40,733 nucleotides of DNA from an uncultured Brevibacterium sp. (lineage in GTDB: Bacteria; Actinomycetota; Actinomycetes; Actinomycetales; Brevibacteriaceae), in the NCBI GenBank assembly GCA_943914815.1, contig CALUDL010000007.1, positions 1-40,733 on the forward strand. The letters run 5' to 3'. Of the stretch, positions 1 through 8,250 are shown piece after piece. The notes beneath the pieces were generated by a model. The model was not told where the DNA came from and made no database searches. It saw nothing but the letters and a program-made list of their open reading frames with translations. Made by a program: the position numbers and the translations under genes. The first letter of the stretch is position 1. Each line of letters opens with the position of its first letter.

Positions 1-147
1 GTCCCTTGAGCTAGACGTTGAGCCTACGTAGAGACGCAGCTCGAGGGGTTTCTCGCGTTTTGAAAGGACGCAAAGTGACCGCTGAGGATCTCTGGGCAGA
101 GCTGATCCGAGTTTGCGAGTCACTGCAGCACCCGAGGGTGTAAAAAG
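1..147. other. Left-edge non-coding stretch or gene remnant
   Basis: No gene can be recognised here. One plus-strand frame is open from about 15 to a TAA at 141-143 and would end in residues such as VTAEDLWAELIRVCESLQHP. It could be the tail of a degraded gene of the accessory segment, but there is no family match I can name and no credible start. Base composition resembles the AT-richer methyltransferase region to its right rather than the core chromosome. Confidence 0.25.
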
Positions 148-225
148 TATCGGTAGGGCGTCATGCGATACCCAAATGTACACCTTGATCAAAGCTGGCT
201 GTATCGCACGAATAGTCATGCGATA
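148..225. promoter_or_regulatory. Tandem dyad operator upstream of the HTH regulator gene
   Basis: Two copies of the layout TATCG-N13/14-CGATA are visible. Copy 1 spans 148-170 and copy 2 spans 202-225. They share the identical 11-mer GTCATGCGATA at 160-170 and 215-225, so the copies are 55 bp apart, about five helical turns. Copy 2 is the better palindrome (TATCGCA at 202-208, TGCGATA at 219-225) and ends just before the putative -10. The placement suggests autoregulation by the HTH protein encoded at 241, as known for controller (C) proteins of restriction-modification systems. The binding itself is inferred. Confidence 0.55.
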
Positions 226-228
226 TGG

Positions 229-240
229 TATTCTGGCTGC
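229..240 (+). promoter_or_regulatory. Putative leaderless promoter -10 of the HTH gene
   Basis: TATTCT at 229-234 is followed by six bases and then ATG at 241. No Shine-Dalgarno sequence precedes that ATG. The geometry fits a transcript that begins at or next to the start codon. No good -35 is seen (206-211 is GCACGA), which would fit a promoter controlled by the flanking operator. Confidence 0.4.
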
Positions 241-498
241 ATGGTTGACACGTCGAACGCGCCTCGCGAGGACTATAGAAACCTCTGGAAGTTGCTTATC
301 GACAGAGGAATTCGGAAGGGCGAGCTTAGAGACCTTGCCGGTCTGAGCTCATCAACCATCACGAAGCTGGGTCGAAATCAGACGGTTACCACCGCGACAC
401 TTGGGCGGATTTGTAAAGCGTTGGATTGTTCACCCAACGACATTCTGGCTTTTGAAGACTGTTATGAGGAAGGAACCGGCGACGGTCGTAATGAGTGA
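241..498 (+). CDS. Small XRE/Cro-type HTH regulator (controller-like)
   Basis: Encodes about 85 residues that are almost entirely one Cro/CI-type helix-turn-helix domain: a first helix around LWKLLIDRGI, the HTH around KGELRDLAGLSSSTITKLGR, then TATLGRICKALDCSPNDILAF. This is the compact HTH_26-like layout. An ATG at 163 in the same frame is possible, but the extra N-terminal residues look unlike the family and would be encoded across the operator repeats, so I chose 241. The gene lies 107 bp before a DNA methyltransferase gene in the same direction. A tandem dyad and a leaderless-type -10 precede it. The likely role is transcriptional control of the restriction-modification genes; this is inferred from context, since the fold alone gives no target. 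Confidence 0.75.
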   Translation: MVDTSNAPREDYRNLWKLLIDRGIRKGELRDLAGLSSSTITKLGRNQTVTTATLGRICKALDCSPNDILAFEDCYEEGTGDGRNE

Positions 499-605
499 GA
501 TGAAGCAGGCATATACCATCAAGCCTCAAACGGCGGTCGCCTCCCCCGACAGCAGTGCTACCGACTTAGTGTTCCCCATTGAGCTTGTTGCCCCCCGTTG
601 TGGGC

Positions 606-1709
606 ATGACTCACAGCTTCATTAGGCGTGCCCTTGGCAGGAAGTCAATCTTGTCCGAGGCCGACGTTCGGCAACTTCTAGATCAAGATGCATTCTCCGA
701 GACGTTCGTTCCTCGCAGCAGAGTTCTTGAATATCTCCGTCGAGCCGTCACCGGAGCCGTGCTCGTTGCCGAGAGTCAAGAGGTCATTCAAAAGGACTCC
801 TTCGTTGTCGGAGACGCTCTCCAGTTGATTGGAAGACTGAAAGATGGTTCGGTGAATACTGTTGTCACCTCAACGCCGTACTGGGCTATGCGGGTCTATG
901 ACGAGCCTGGTGAGCGCCTTTGGGCGGATGGCGAGAACTGCTCGTTTGGTCTCGAGCAGACACCTGAAGGGTTTATTCGCCATTCGGTCGAGGTCTTGCA
1001 TGCATTGCTTCCGAAAACTGCTGCAGATGGCTCCGTGTGGTGGAACATCATGGATTCGTACAACACTCGCACTCAAATCCGTGGTAGTGCAGTTGAGACA
1101 CTGCATGCGATGCAAGGCAAGGATGGTCGATCGTGGAAAGATCACGAGTACTTGCGGTATTCCGCCGGACACTCGTATCTGAAAGATGGTGAGCAGTGTT
1201 TGATCCCGCAACGGATTGCTCAGCGTGCTGCCCAAATCGGCTACTACGTAAAGAGCACGATCTCGTGGTGCAAGCAGGCCACAACTCCTGAACCCCAGCA
1301 GTCGCGAGTCAGCAGAAATGTTGAGTACATTCTGCATCTCACTCGGGAACGAACCCCCAAGTTCAACAAGGCCGCATACTTGGAGCTACCTTCAGACCTT
1401 GGTGGGCGACAGCTGCTTGAGTCGGACAAGCTTAGTGACTTCTGGTACTTGCCAACCTCTTCTGGCCGAGATGGGCATGGGGCTCAGTTCCCGGTTCAGC
1501 GTCCTGGGCGCTGCATCGCGATCTCAACGGACCCTGGTGATGTGGTTCTTGATCCATTCATGGGTGCTGGAACTACCGCCGTTGCAGCGAAGAAGCTCGA
1601 GAGGAGCTATATCGGTTTTGATGTAAGCGCAGAATACCTCGCCACTGCTGAGCGAGTGTTGGCTTCAACCACCGTGCAGCAACCCCTCTTTACCGCAGAG
1701 CTTCGATAA
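606..1709 (+). CDS. Beta-class site-specific DNA methyltransferase (N4-C or N6-A type)
   Basis: Transfers a methyl group from S-adenosylmethionine to an exocyclic amino group of DNA. With the start at 606 it has 367 residues. The catalytic motif IV region TSTPYWAMRVY (S89-W93) precedes the SAM-binding DPFMGAGTT motif (from residue 316), an order typical of the beta class. The segment after it, ERSYIGFDVSAEYLATA, matches the family motif that ends the SAM pocket. The usual S/D-P-P-Y/W has T at the second position here. A TTG at 579 is an alternative start; neither start has a convincing ribosome binding site. The gene end overlaps the convergent McrC-like fragment by 20 bp. No intact partner nuclease is visible, so it may now be an orphan methylase. 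The recognition sequence cannot be deduced. Confidence 0.85.
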   Translation: MTHSFIRRALGRKSILSEADVRQLLDQDAFSETFVPRSRVLEYLRRAVTGAVLVAESQEVIQKDSFVVGDALQLIGRLKDGSVNTVVTSTPYWAMRVYDEPGERLWADGENCSFGLEQTPEGFIRHSVEVLHALLPKTAADGSVWWNIMDSYNTRTQIRGSAVETLHAMQGKDGRSWKDHEYLRYSAGHSYLKDGEQCLIPQRIAQRAAQIGYYVKSTISWCKQATTPEPQQSRVSRNVEYILHLTRERTPKFNKAAYLELPSDLGGRQLLESDKLSDFWYLPTSSGRDGHGAQFPVQRPGRCIAISTDPGDVVLDPFMGAGTTAVAAKKLERSYIGFDVSAEYLATAERVLASTTVQQPLFTAELR

Positions 1710-2871
1710 CCCTCGAAGCAAGTGCGTCGACGTCTATCGCATAACTGCTATCCAAACCAAGGCATTTGATTCGGTGACCGTCGAACGTCTCGACCACGTC
1801 TCCAGTTCGAACGGAAGGTGAGATGATATAAGCCTCGTTGAGACGCGCAAACTGCATGTATGTATAGATCTGATACAGATCCTTCGCATCGGGTACCTTG
1901 TACTTTACGTCGGCAATGCTGACGGGGAGGTCCATGACTTCCCAATATCGTGTGGCTACGGTGACCGCCATGAGGAAATCCGACAGTAAGAACCCGAAAC
2001 TTTCGATGGGGATGCGCATCACCATGGTGGTGGTGACGGCAGCGACTACCTGACCCACGGTGATCCAGCCTTGCACCACACCCCAGGTGCCTAACCCTAC
2101 GATCGCGATCTGGGCGAGCGCGGTTGCAACGTTGATAAAGCTGAACAGCCACGAGTCCAGCTTCGTTTTGCGGATTTCGCGCGAACGAACCGTGAGCGCG
2201 AGCGCTTTAAACCGTTGCGTCATCCATGGGGAACGACCAAACGACCGGATGACCCGCAGGCCGTGGATGGACTCTTCTACAGCGGTGGTCACTTCGCCCA
2301 GCGCGTCCTGCGTCGCCCGGGACGTGATCCGGTACTTGCGTTCGAACACCACAACGACGATCACGGTGGGTACGGCCGCTATGAGCATGATGAGCCCAAA
2401 CCACGGACTGATGACTGTGAGGATGATTTCTCCGGCGATGATTGCCAAGGGCGAACACACCAAAAACGGCAGATCGAACGCAAAGAACCGGCGCATTTGA
2501 CTCATGTCGTTAACGGCACGAGACGGCAACTGTCCGGACTCCCATGCGTCGTGCGTCGACACTGGTACGTATTGCAAATGGTCGAACAGTCGATGTCGCC
2601 ACGTGATCTCCCACTGCGACACAATCCCGGCAACGGCGTAATGGCGTATCCACAGGGCAACGACCTCGGCGATGGACACGACCATTAAGAACGCGACCGG
2701 CCCCCAAAGGCCCGTCACATTACCGTGGGCCACAGGACCGTCAACGATACGCCCGGTGATCACCGGCACCACCAGGGGTAGCGCGACGACTACAAAGGTG
2801 AGAACGCAGACGAAAGTGTATGTGCCTGCTCGCGCACGAAGATCGGGCCAAAAACGTGCGAGGCTCTTCAT
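1690..2871 (-). CDS. Chimeric ORF: ABC exporter membrane domain fused to McrC-like nuclease tail
   Basis: Residues 1 to about 320 form a complete type-IV ABC exporter transmembrane domain: six hydrophobic segments, and the coupling-helix region around ATQDALGEVTTAVEESIHGL. The ATP-binding domain that should follow is absent: no Walker A, signature or Walker B. From about residue 320 the sequence changes to ADVKYKVPDAKDLYQIYTYM and ISPSVRTGDVVETF, which resembles the C-terminus of McrC-type PD-(D/E)xK restriction nucleases (D-x-K, then DLYQxYxY). The PD half of that active site is missing. The junction lies near 1,905-1,915. A GGAGAG ribosome binding site precedes the ATG, and the gene begins 12 bp after the helicase gene, so it is probably co-transcribed with it. 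As an exporter it should be inactive unless an ATPase partner exists elsewhere. A product of DNA insertion or deletion is the simplest reading. Confidence 0.8.
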   Translation of the reverse strand: MKSLARFWPDLRARAGTYTFVCVLTFVVVALPLVVPVITGRIVDGPVAHGNVTGLWGPVAFLMVVSIAEVVALWIRHYAVAGIVSQWEITWRHRLFDHLQYVPVSTHDAWESGQLPSRAVNDMSQMRRFFAFDLPFLVCSPLAIIAGEIILTVISPWFGLIMLIAAVPTVIVVVVFERKYRITSRATQDALGEVTTAVEESIHGLRVIRSFGRSPWMTQRFKALALTVRSREIRKTKLDSWLFSFINVATALAQIAIVGLGTWGVVQGWITVGQVVAAVTTTMVMRIPIESFGFLLSDFLMAVTVATRYWEVMDLPVSIADVKYKVPDAKDLYQIYTYMQFARLNEAYIISPSVRTGDVVETFDGHRIKCLGLDSSYAIDVDALASRVIEALR

Positions 2872-2883
2872 GCGCGAACTCTC

Positions 2884-4650
2884 CTATTTCTTGAACTTCT
2901 TTCCGCCGAAGCCGCCACCTTTACGACGGTCCTTGCGGAACCCGTCCTTCCCGAACTTGCGCCCTTCACCAGCACCTTTGTCGTTGCTGCGCTTCTTGAA
3001 CGGGCGGCCGGGACGACCTCGGTCCGGGCGGATATCGATGTGCCGGCCCGCCACTTTCGTCTTGCTTAAACGCTTGAGAACGCTCGCATCAAGGTCCTGC
3101 GGAAGGTCGACCAGCGAGTGGTTCGACCGGATCGAGATGTTGCCGATCTGCTGAGAACTGATGCCGCCTTCGTTGGCGATCGCACCCACGATCGCGCCGG
3201 GGTTCACCTTGTCCATCCTACCCACGGCCAGGCGGTAGGTGGTCATGCCTTCGGCTGTGCGCGCGCGTTCGTTGCGGCTGGCCCGGACGTGTGGTTCCGG
3301 AAGAGGCTCAGCGGTCAGGGTTGCCCCATCCAACACGAGGCTCGCCAGGGCGGCCGCCACGTCTTCGGCCGGGACGTTGTGCGTGTTGACGTATTCTTCG
3401 ATGACCGGACGCAGTTCGGACAGGTCCTGTGAGTTCAGCGTGTGCGAAATCCGGTGCTGGAACTTCTGCGTGCGCGTCACCGTGAGTTCTTCTACCGTGG
3501 GCATCACCAGGGGTTCGACCTTCTGGCGCGTCGCCTTTTCGATGGCCTTGAGAAGCCGGTTTTCCCGAGGTGTCACAAACAGGATCGCTTCACCCGTGCG
3601 CCCGGCGCGGCCCGTGCGGCCAATCCGGTGGACGTACGATTCGGTGTCGTGCGGAATGTCGAAGTTGACTACTAAGCTGATGCGCTCAACGTCGAGCCCG
3701 CGGGCAGCCACGTCAGTTGCCACCAGAATGTCGATGGATCCGGATCGCAGTGCTTCAACCGTGCGTTCACGGACGACCTGCGGAATGTCTCCGTTGATGG
3801 CGGCAGCGGAAAAACCGCGCGCTTTGAGTTTATCGGCCAGCTCTTCCGTCTCTTGCTTGGTGCGCACAAACATGATGATGCCGTCGTACTCTTCCACCTC
3901 GAGAATACGGGTAAGGGCGTCGAGCTTGTGCGAGTGCATGACGGTGAGGTACCGCTGACGAATGTTCGCGCTGGTCGTGGTTTTCGCCTGAATGCGAACT
4001 TCGGCCGGGTCGTTGAGGTACTGACCGGTGATCCGGTGGATCGAGGCTGGCATGGTGGCCGAAAACAGCGCCACCTGACGGTCCGGGTTGGTTTTCGCGA
4101 AGATCTCTTCGATGTCCTCTTGGAAGCCCATCTTAAGCATTTCGTCGGCTTCGTCGAGAACCAAATGTTCGACGTGGCTCAAATCAAGCGTGCCACGCTT
4201 CATGTGGTCAATAACGCGACCGGGCGTTCCCACGACCACGTGCGCGCCCCGCTTCAGACCGGAGATCTGTGGAGTGTAGGACTGTCCGCCATAGATGGGG
4301 AGAACAGAAAAGTCGCCGAGGTGGGTGGCGTAGCTGGTAAGCGCCTCGGCTACCTGGATTGCGAGTTCGCGCGTGGGAGCAAGGATGAGCGCCAGCGGGG
4401 TTCGCGGGCGTTCCCGCCCGGCAATGGCACTCAAAAGAGGAAGCGCGAAAGCCGCGGTTTTACCCGTTCCCGTCTGAGCCAACCCAATGACGTCGCGACC
4501 GTCGAGGAGAAGCGGGATCGTTTGGGCCTGAATGGGGGAGGGGGACTCATATCCCAGATCAGCGACTGCGCGTGCGACACGTCCGTCGAGATCGAAGTCG
4601 GTAAAACGAATGTCGTTGTTGTCTGAAGCCTGTTCGTTGGCGTTACCCAT
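2884..4650 (-). CDS. deaD: DEAD-box ATP-dependent RNA helicase (DeaD/CsdA-like)
   Basis: Unwinds RNA duplexes in ribosome assembly and RNA decay. The 588-residue protein shows the Q motif (FTDFDL..., about 16-41), motif I AQTGTGKT (58-65), PTRELA, TPGR, the DEAD box VLDEADEM, SAT, ATDVAARGLDV and HRIGRTGRAG. After the two RecA domains comes a DbpA/CsdA-type RNA-binding domain (YRLAVGRMDKVNPGAIVGAI onward), then a Lys/Arg/Gly-rich tail likely to bind RNA non-specifically. The frame is open upstream to 4932, but the Q-motif region starts just after the ATG at 4650, which has a purine-rich AAGAAAGAG upstream; the upstream part looks like untranslated leader. It is divergent from glyS and followed at once by the ABC/McrC chimera. 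Confidence 0.93.
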   Translation of the reverse strand: MGNANEQASDNNDIRFTDFDLDGRVARAVADLGYESPSPIQAQTIPLLLDGRDVIGLAQTGTGKTAAFALPLLSAIAGRERPRTPLALILAPTRELAIQVAEALTSYATHLGDFSVLPIYGGQSYTPQISGLKRGAHVVVGTPGRVIDHMKRGTLDLSHVEHLVLDEADEMLKMGFQEDIEEIFAKTNPDRQVALFSATMPASIHRITGQYLNDPAEVRIQAKTTTSANIRQRYLTVMHSHKLDALTRILEVEEYDGIIMFVRTKQETEELADKLKARGFSAAAINGDIPQVVRERTVEALRSGSIDILVATDVAARGLDVERISLVVNFDIPHDTESYVHRIGRTGRAGRTGEAILFVTPRENRLLKAIEKATRQKVEPLVMPTVEELTVTRTQKFQHRISHTLNSQDLSELRPVIEEYVNTHNVPAEDVAAALASLVLDGATLTAEPLPEPHVRASRNERARTAEGMTTYRLAVGRMDKVNPGAIVGAIANEGGISSQQIGNISIRSNHSLVDLPQDLDASVLKRLSKTKVAGRHIDIRPDRGRPGRPFKKRSNDKGAGEGRKFGKDGFRKDRRKGGGFGGKKFKK

Positions 4651-4679
4651 GGATATCTCTTTCTTGATTGAACACACTT

Positions 4680-4704
4680 GACCGCAGATGACTGATTGGC
4701 GGTC
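4680..4704 (-). other. Inverted repeat in the helicase leader
   Basis: GACCGC (4680-4685) and GCGGTC (4699-4704) form perfect 6-bp arms around 13 bases, about 30 bp before the helicase ATG. It could be a leader hairpin of the kind seen in autoregulated cold-shock helicase mRNAs, or an operator. The arms are short, so chance is possible. Confidence 0.25.
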
Positions 4705-4894
4705 TACCGAGGCTCGCGTGTGCAACCCGAAAGCACGAGGAGCCATGAGATGGTTTGGGTGCTGTTCAAGTGTACCCGTTGGTTGGCTGGGGGCGAATAT
4801 GAGCCGGCATGTGATCTTGGGTACGCTTGTCACTGTGCGCACGTGCACATAGGCCCGGCAGCCAGCCGGTTGCAATTCACTAAAGGAGAGATTC

Positions 4895-6271
4895 GTGGCA
4901 TCGACACTAGATTCCGTCATCACCCTGGCCAAACGACGTGGCTTCGTTTTTCAAGCCGGTGACATTTACGGCGGGTCTCGTTCGGCATGGGACTACGGCC
5001 CGTTGGGCGTGGAACTGAAGGAAAACATCAAGCGACTGTGGTGGCAGGAATTTGTCCGAGGTCGTGAAGACATGGTGGGGCTGGACTCGTCGATCATTCT
5101 TCCGCGTCAGGTGTGGGAAGCATCCGGCCACGTTGAAACCTTCGTAGACCCATTGGTCGAGTCCCTGCACACGCACAAGCGCTACCGCGCCGACCACCTC
5201 ATTGAAGCGTATGTGGCAAAGCACGGAAAAGAACCGGAAAACGGTTTGGCCGACATCAACGACCCAGAAACCGGACAGCCTGGCAAGTGGACCGAGCCAC
5301 AGCAGTTCTCGGGTCTGATGAAAACTTTCTTGGGCGCCGTTGACGACGGCCAGGGCCTGCACTACCTGCGCCCGGAAACCGCGCAGGGTATCTTCGTGAA
5401 CTTCAACAACGTTGTTACGGCCGCCCGTCGTAAGCCACCGTTCGGTATCGGCCAGGTGGGTAAGGCATTCCGCAACGAAATTACTCCCGGAAACTTCATC
5501 TTCCGCACCCGCGAATTCGAGCAGATGGAGATCGAGTACTTCATCCACCCAGATGACGCGCAAAAGTACTTTGACGAATGGGTCGACGCGTGCTGGAACT
5601 GGTTCGTTGACCTGGGTGTCAACCCGGACAACATGCGCAAATACGATGTGCCAGCAGATGAACGCGCGCACTATTCGGACGCCACGATTGACCTGGAGTA
5701 CAAGTTCGGATTCCAGGGCAACCCGTGGGGAGAGCTCATGGGTGTGGCAAACCGCACGGACTTCGACCTGTCCAACCACACCGACGCCTCGGGTGCCAAA
5801 CTTCAGTACTTCGACCAGGCGACAGGAGACAGGTACACCCCATATGTCATCGAACCGTCGTTCGGTCTGACCCGTTCCATGATGGCATTCCTCGTCGACG
5901 CATACTGCGAAGACGAAGCGCCCAACACAAAGGGTGGAACCGACAAGCGCATTGTGCTCAAACTCGACCCTCGTCTGGCACCGGTGAAGGCTGCGGTACT
6001 TCCGTTGTCACGCAACGAAAAACTGTCACCACAGGCGCGCGCTTTGGCAGCGAACCTGCGCAAGCGTTGGAACATCGACTTCGACGACGCAGGTGCGATC
6101 GGTCGCCGTTACCGCCGCCAGGACGAAGTCGGTACCCCGTTCTGCATCACGTTTGACTTCGACTCGCTCGATGATAACGCGGTGACCGTGCGTAAGCGCG
6201 ACGACATGAGCCAGGAACGCATCGCTATCGACGATGTCGAAAACTACCTGGCGCAGGGCCTGGGCTGCTAG
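4895..6271 (+). CDS. glyS: Glycyl-tRNA synthetase, single-chain class II type
   Basis: Charges tRNA-Gly with glycine. The 458-residue protein is the homodimeric archaeal/eukaryotic-type GlyRS used by Actinobacteria, not the alpha2beta2 form. It begins with [20 protein letters not shown] and [13 protein letters not shown], carries motif 2 as [20 protein letters not shown], and has motif 3 in [14 protein letters not shown]. The C-terminal part ([15 protein letters not shown] onward) is the anticodon-binding domain. GTG start with AAGGAG seven bases upstream. It is divergent from the RNA helicase across a 244-bp gap in which I found no T-box leader. A YibE/F gene follows after 14 bp. Confidence 0.96.
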   Translation: MASTLDSVITLAKRRGFVFQAGDIYGGSRSAWDYGPLGVELKENIKRLWWQEFVRGREDMVGLDSSIILPRQVWEASGHVETFVDPLVESLHTHKRYRADHLIEAYVAKHGKEPENGLADINDPETGQPGKWTEPQQFSGLMKTFLGAVDDGQGLHYLRPETAQGIFVNFNNVVTAARRKPPFGIGQVGKAFRNEITPGNFIFRTREFEQMEIEYFIHPDDAQKYFDEWVDACWNWFVDLGVNPDNMRKYDVPADERAHYSDATIDLEYKFGFQGNPWGELMGVANRTDFDLSNHTDASGAKLQYFDQATGDRYTPYVIEPSFGLTRSMMAFLVDAYCEDEAPNTKGGTDKRIVLKLDPRLAPVKAAVLPLSRNEKLSPQARALAANLRKRWNIDFDDAGAIGRRYRRQDEVGTPFCITFDFDSLDDNAVTVRKRDDMSQERIAIDDVENYLAQGLGC

Positions 6272-6285
6272 GAATATAACGGCGC

Positions 6286-7398
6286 GTGCACGTCATTCCC
6301 CAGCGCCAGCCCAGCGCGTCAAAATACGTGTGGGCGCTCATGCTTGTAGCGCTCGCACCTTTCGCGCTACTCACGGTCGTAGGCGTGATCGCCTACTGGC
6401 CACACCATGTCAAAAACACTGACGACCGCGACATCTACACGGTCACGGTCACGGCTGTTGACGCGGGTGCGTGCCAGGAAGCGGTCACGCCTTCGTGCGT
6501 GACGGTGAAAGCCGGCGACAATGTGGTGAAGCTTCCCAAAGAAGCGTCCATTCCCGAGGTGTCAGACAGTGTGCGCGTCGTGGACGGCCACGCTGGGGGA
6601 GAAGTGGTCTTCATTGATTATGACCGGCGTGTTCCCCTGGGCGTGTTGAGCGCGATCTATGTGGTTGCGATTCTGGTGGTCGCAGGGTTGCGGGGCGCGC
6701 GTGCGCTCATAGGGCTCAGTATCGCGATGGTGGTCATTGTGGGCTTCATGCTCCCATCGATTCTGAGTGGTCATTCAGCGATCGGCGTGGGCCTGACATC
6801 ATCGACTGCGATTCTCTTTTCGGTCCTGTATCTAGCCCACGGCTTTAACGCCAGAACGACCGCGGCGCTCATCGGGACGTTGGCAGGTGTCGCAATCTCC
6901 GGAGTTCTTGCGGTGATCTGGACGCGCTGGGCACATCTGGGCGGACTGTATACGGACGCACTGTACATTCTGAACACGTACTACGGGCTTTCAGCGTCTG
7001 ACATTGTGATCTGTGGTGTGTTGATCTCCGGTATTGGTGTTCTTAACGATGTCGCTATTACACAGGTAGCAACTGTGTGGGAGCTTGCACGAACCGCACC
7101 GGGTTCCTCTGTGCGATCTCTTTTCACCTCGGCCATGCGGATCGGTAGAGACCACATCGCCTCGACTGTCTATACCGTGGTTTTTGCATTCGTAGGTAGC
7201 TCACTTGCGGTTCTCTTGGTGACTCTGACAAGTGGAGCCAATCTGTTCACTCAGCTCACCTTGGGTGAAATGTCGGCTCATGTTGTGCTCACTCTCGTGA
7301 CGTCCATTGGGCTGGTATGCGCCATTCCACTTTCGACGCTCATCGCTGCTTTTGTCGTCACAAGCGATGATGAGGCGCGAGTGAAAGCGTCTGATTAG
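6286..7398 (+). CDS. YibE/F-family multi-pass membrane protein
   Basis: A 370-residue integral membrane protein. One transmembrane segment near residues 14-36 is followed by an extracytoplasmic stretch of about 80 residues (YTVTVTAVDAGACQ to GGEVVFIDYDRR), then about seven further hydrophobic segments, ending in a short charged tail. The block GVLISGIGVLNDVAITQVATV and the following ELARTAPGSS are characteristic of YibE/F-like proteins. The biochemical function of the family is not established; a transport role is often assumed. The GTG start lies 14 bp after the glyS stop, so read-through from glyS is likely. Confidence 0.8.
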   Translation: MHVIPQRQPSASKYVWALMLVALAPFALLTVVGVIAYWPHHVKNTDDRDIYTVTVTAVDAGACQEAVTPSCVTVKAGDNVVKLPKEASIPEVSDSVRVVDGHAGGEVVFIDYDRRVPLGVLSAIYVVAILVVAGLRGARALIGLSIAMVVIVGFMLPSILSGHSAIGVGLTSSTAILFSVLYLAHGFNARTTAALIGTLAGVAISGVLAVIWTRWAHLGGLYTDALYILNTYYGLSASDIVICGVLISGIGVLNDVAITQVATVWELARTAPGSSVRSLFTSAMRIGRDHIASTVYTVVFAFVGSSLAVLLVTLTSGANLFTQLTLGEMSAHVVLTLVTSIGLVCAIPLSTLIAAFVVTSDDEARVKASD

Positions 7399-7419
7399 GT
7401 CAAGAAACGGTTACAAAAT

Positions 7420-7434
7420 GCGGTTTTTGACCGC
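7420..7434 (+). terminator. Weak hairpin after the YibE/F gene
   Basis: GCGGT (7420-7424) pairs with ACCGC (7430-7434) across a TTTTG loop, 22 bp after the stop codon. The stem is only 5 bp and no T-run follows, so a terminator role is uncertain. Confidence 0.25.
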
Positions 7435-7450
7435 CTACTGGTGTTCCGAA

Positions 7451-7487
7451 TTGTGACGTAGATCAATAAATCATTAGAGTTCACCAT
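7451..7487 (+). promoter_or_regulatory. gluA promoter, leaderless geometry
   Basis: TTGTGA (7451-7456) and TAGAGT (7475-7480) are separated by 18 bp. Seven bases follow before the ATG at 7488. There is no Shine-Dalgarno sequence, so the gluABCD transcript probably starts at the gluA ATG. Confidence 0.55.
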
Positions 7488-8240
7488 ATGACCGAACAGA
7501 CTTCGACTCCGCTGGTGGAGCTTGCAGGCGTGGAAAAGTACTATGGCGACTTCCACGCTCTGAAAAACGTCAACCTCACTGTCGACCGAGGCGAGGTTGT
7601 TGTCGTCATTGGGCCTTCCGGTTCCGGTAAGTCCACGTTGTGCCGCACCATTAACCGCTTGGAAACCATCAGTGAAGGTTCCATCAAGATCGATGGCAAG
7701 AACCTTCCGCAGGAAGGCGCGGAGCTGGCAGCTCTGCGTTCAGATGTGGGAATGGTGTTCCAGTCTTTCAACCTGTTTGCGCACAAGACCATTTTGGAAA
7801 ACGTCACGCTTGGCCCCATCAAGGTTCGCAAAATGTCAAAGAAGGACGCTGACGAACTCGCAATGAAACTGCTCAAGCGTGTGGGTGTGGACCACCAGGC
7901 GCACAAGTACCCGGCCCAACTGTCCGGTGGTCAGCAACAGCGTGTGGCGATTGCCCGGTCCTTGGCAATGAAACCCAAACTCATGCTGTTTGACGAGCCC
8001 ACCTCGGCTCTGGACCCGGAAATGATCAACGAGGTGCTGGACACCATGGTCACCTTGGCCAAGGACGGCATGACCATGGTGGTCGTGACCCACGAAATGG
8101 GCTTTGCCCGCAAAGCTGCAAACCGCGTGGTGTTCATGGCCGACGGCGAAATTGTGGAAGTCGCCGAACCAGAAGAGTTTTTTACCAACCCCCAATCGGA
8201 TCGTGCAAAAGACTTCTTGTCTAAGATCCTGACTCACTGA
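7488..8240 (+). CDS. gluA: Glutamate-type polar amino acid ABC importer, ATPase
   Basis: ATP-binding subunit that drives amino acid import through the GluC/GluD channel. The 250-residue protein has Walker A GPSGSGKST (about 42-50), the Q-loop FQSFNLFAHKT, signature LSGGQQQR, Walker B LMLFDEPTSALD and the H-loop VVTHEMGFA, all canonical for the polar-amino-acid uptake subfamily (GlnQ/GluA). It is the first of four genes: the binding-protein gene begins 10 bp downstream. The assignment to glutamate rests on similarity to the gluABCD order of Corynebacterium and relatives; glutamine or another polar amino acid is possible. The start codon lacks a ribosome binding site but sits 7 bp after a -10 hexamer. 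Confidence 0.92.
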   Translation: MTEQTSTPLVELAGVEKYYGDFHALKNVNLTVDRGEVVVVIGPSGSGKSTLCRTINRLETISEGSIKIDGKNLPQEGAELAALRSDVGMVFQSFNLFAHKTILENVTLGPIKVRKMSKKDADELAMKLLKRVGVDHQAHKYPAQLSGGQQQRVAIARSLAMKPKLMLFDEPTSALDPEMINEVLDTMVTLAKDGMTMVVVTHEMGFARKAANRVVFMADGEIVEVAEPEEFFTNPQSDRAKDFLSKILTH

Positions 8241-8250
8241 GGAGAAACCA

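Noticed and set aside
491..625. Short plus-strand frame (44 codons) between the HTH gene and the methyltransferase
   Set aside because: No ribosome binding site, no recognisable motif, and it overlaps both neighbours. It does not look like an antitoxin or a regulator.
1690..2871. Idea that the ORF is a normal ABC half-transporter
   Set aside because: There is no Walker A, signature, Walker B or H-loop after the membrane domain; the C-terminus instead resembles a nuclease tail.
4651..4894. Possible T-box or other riboswitch before glyS
   Set aside because: No T-box consensus, specifier stem or terminator/antiterminator pair was found. The region is better explained by two divergent promoters and short leaders.
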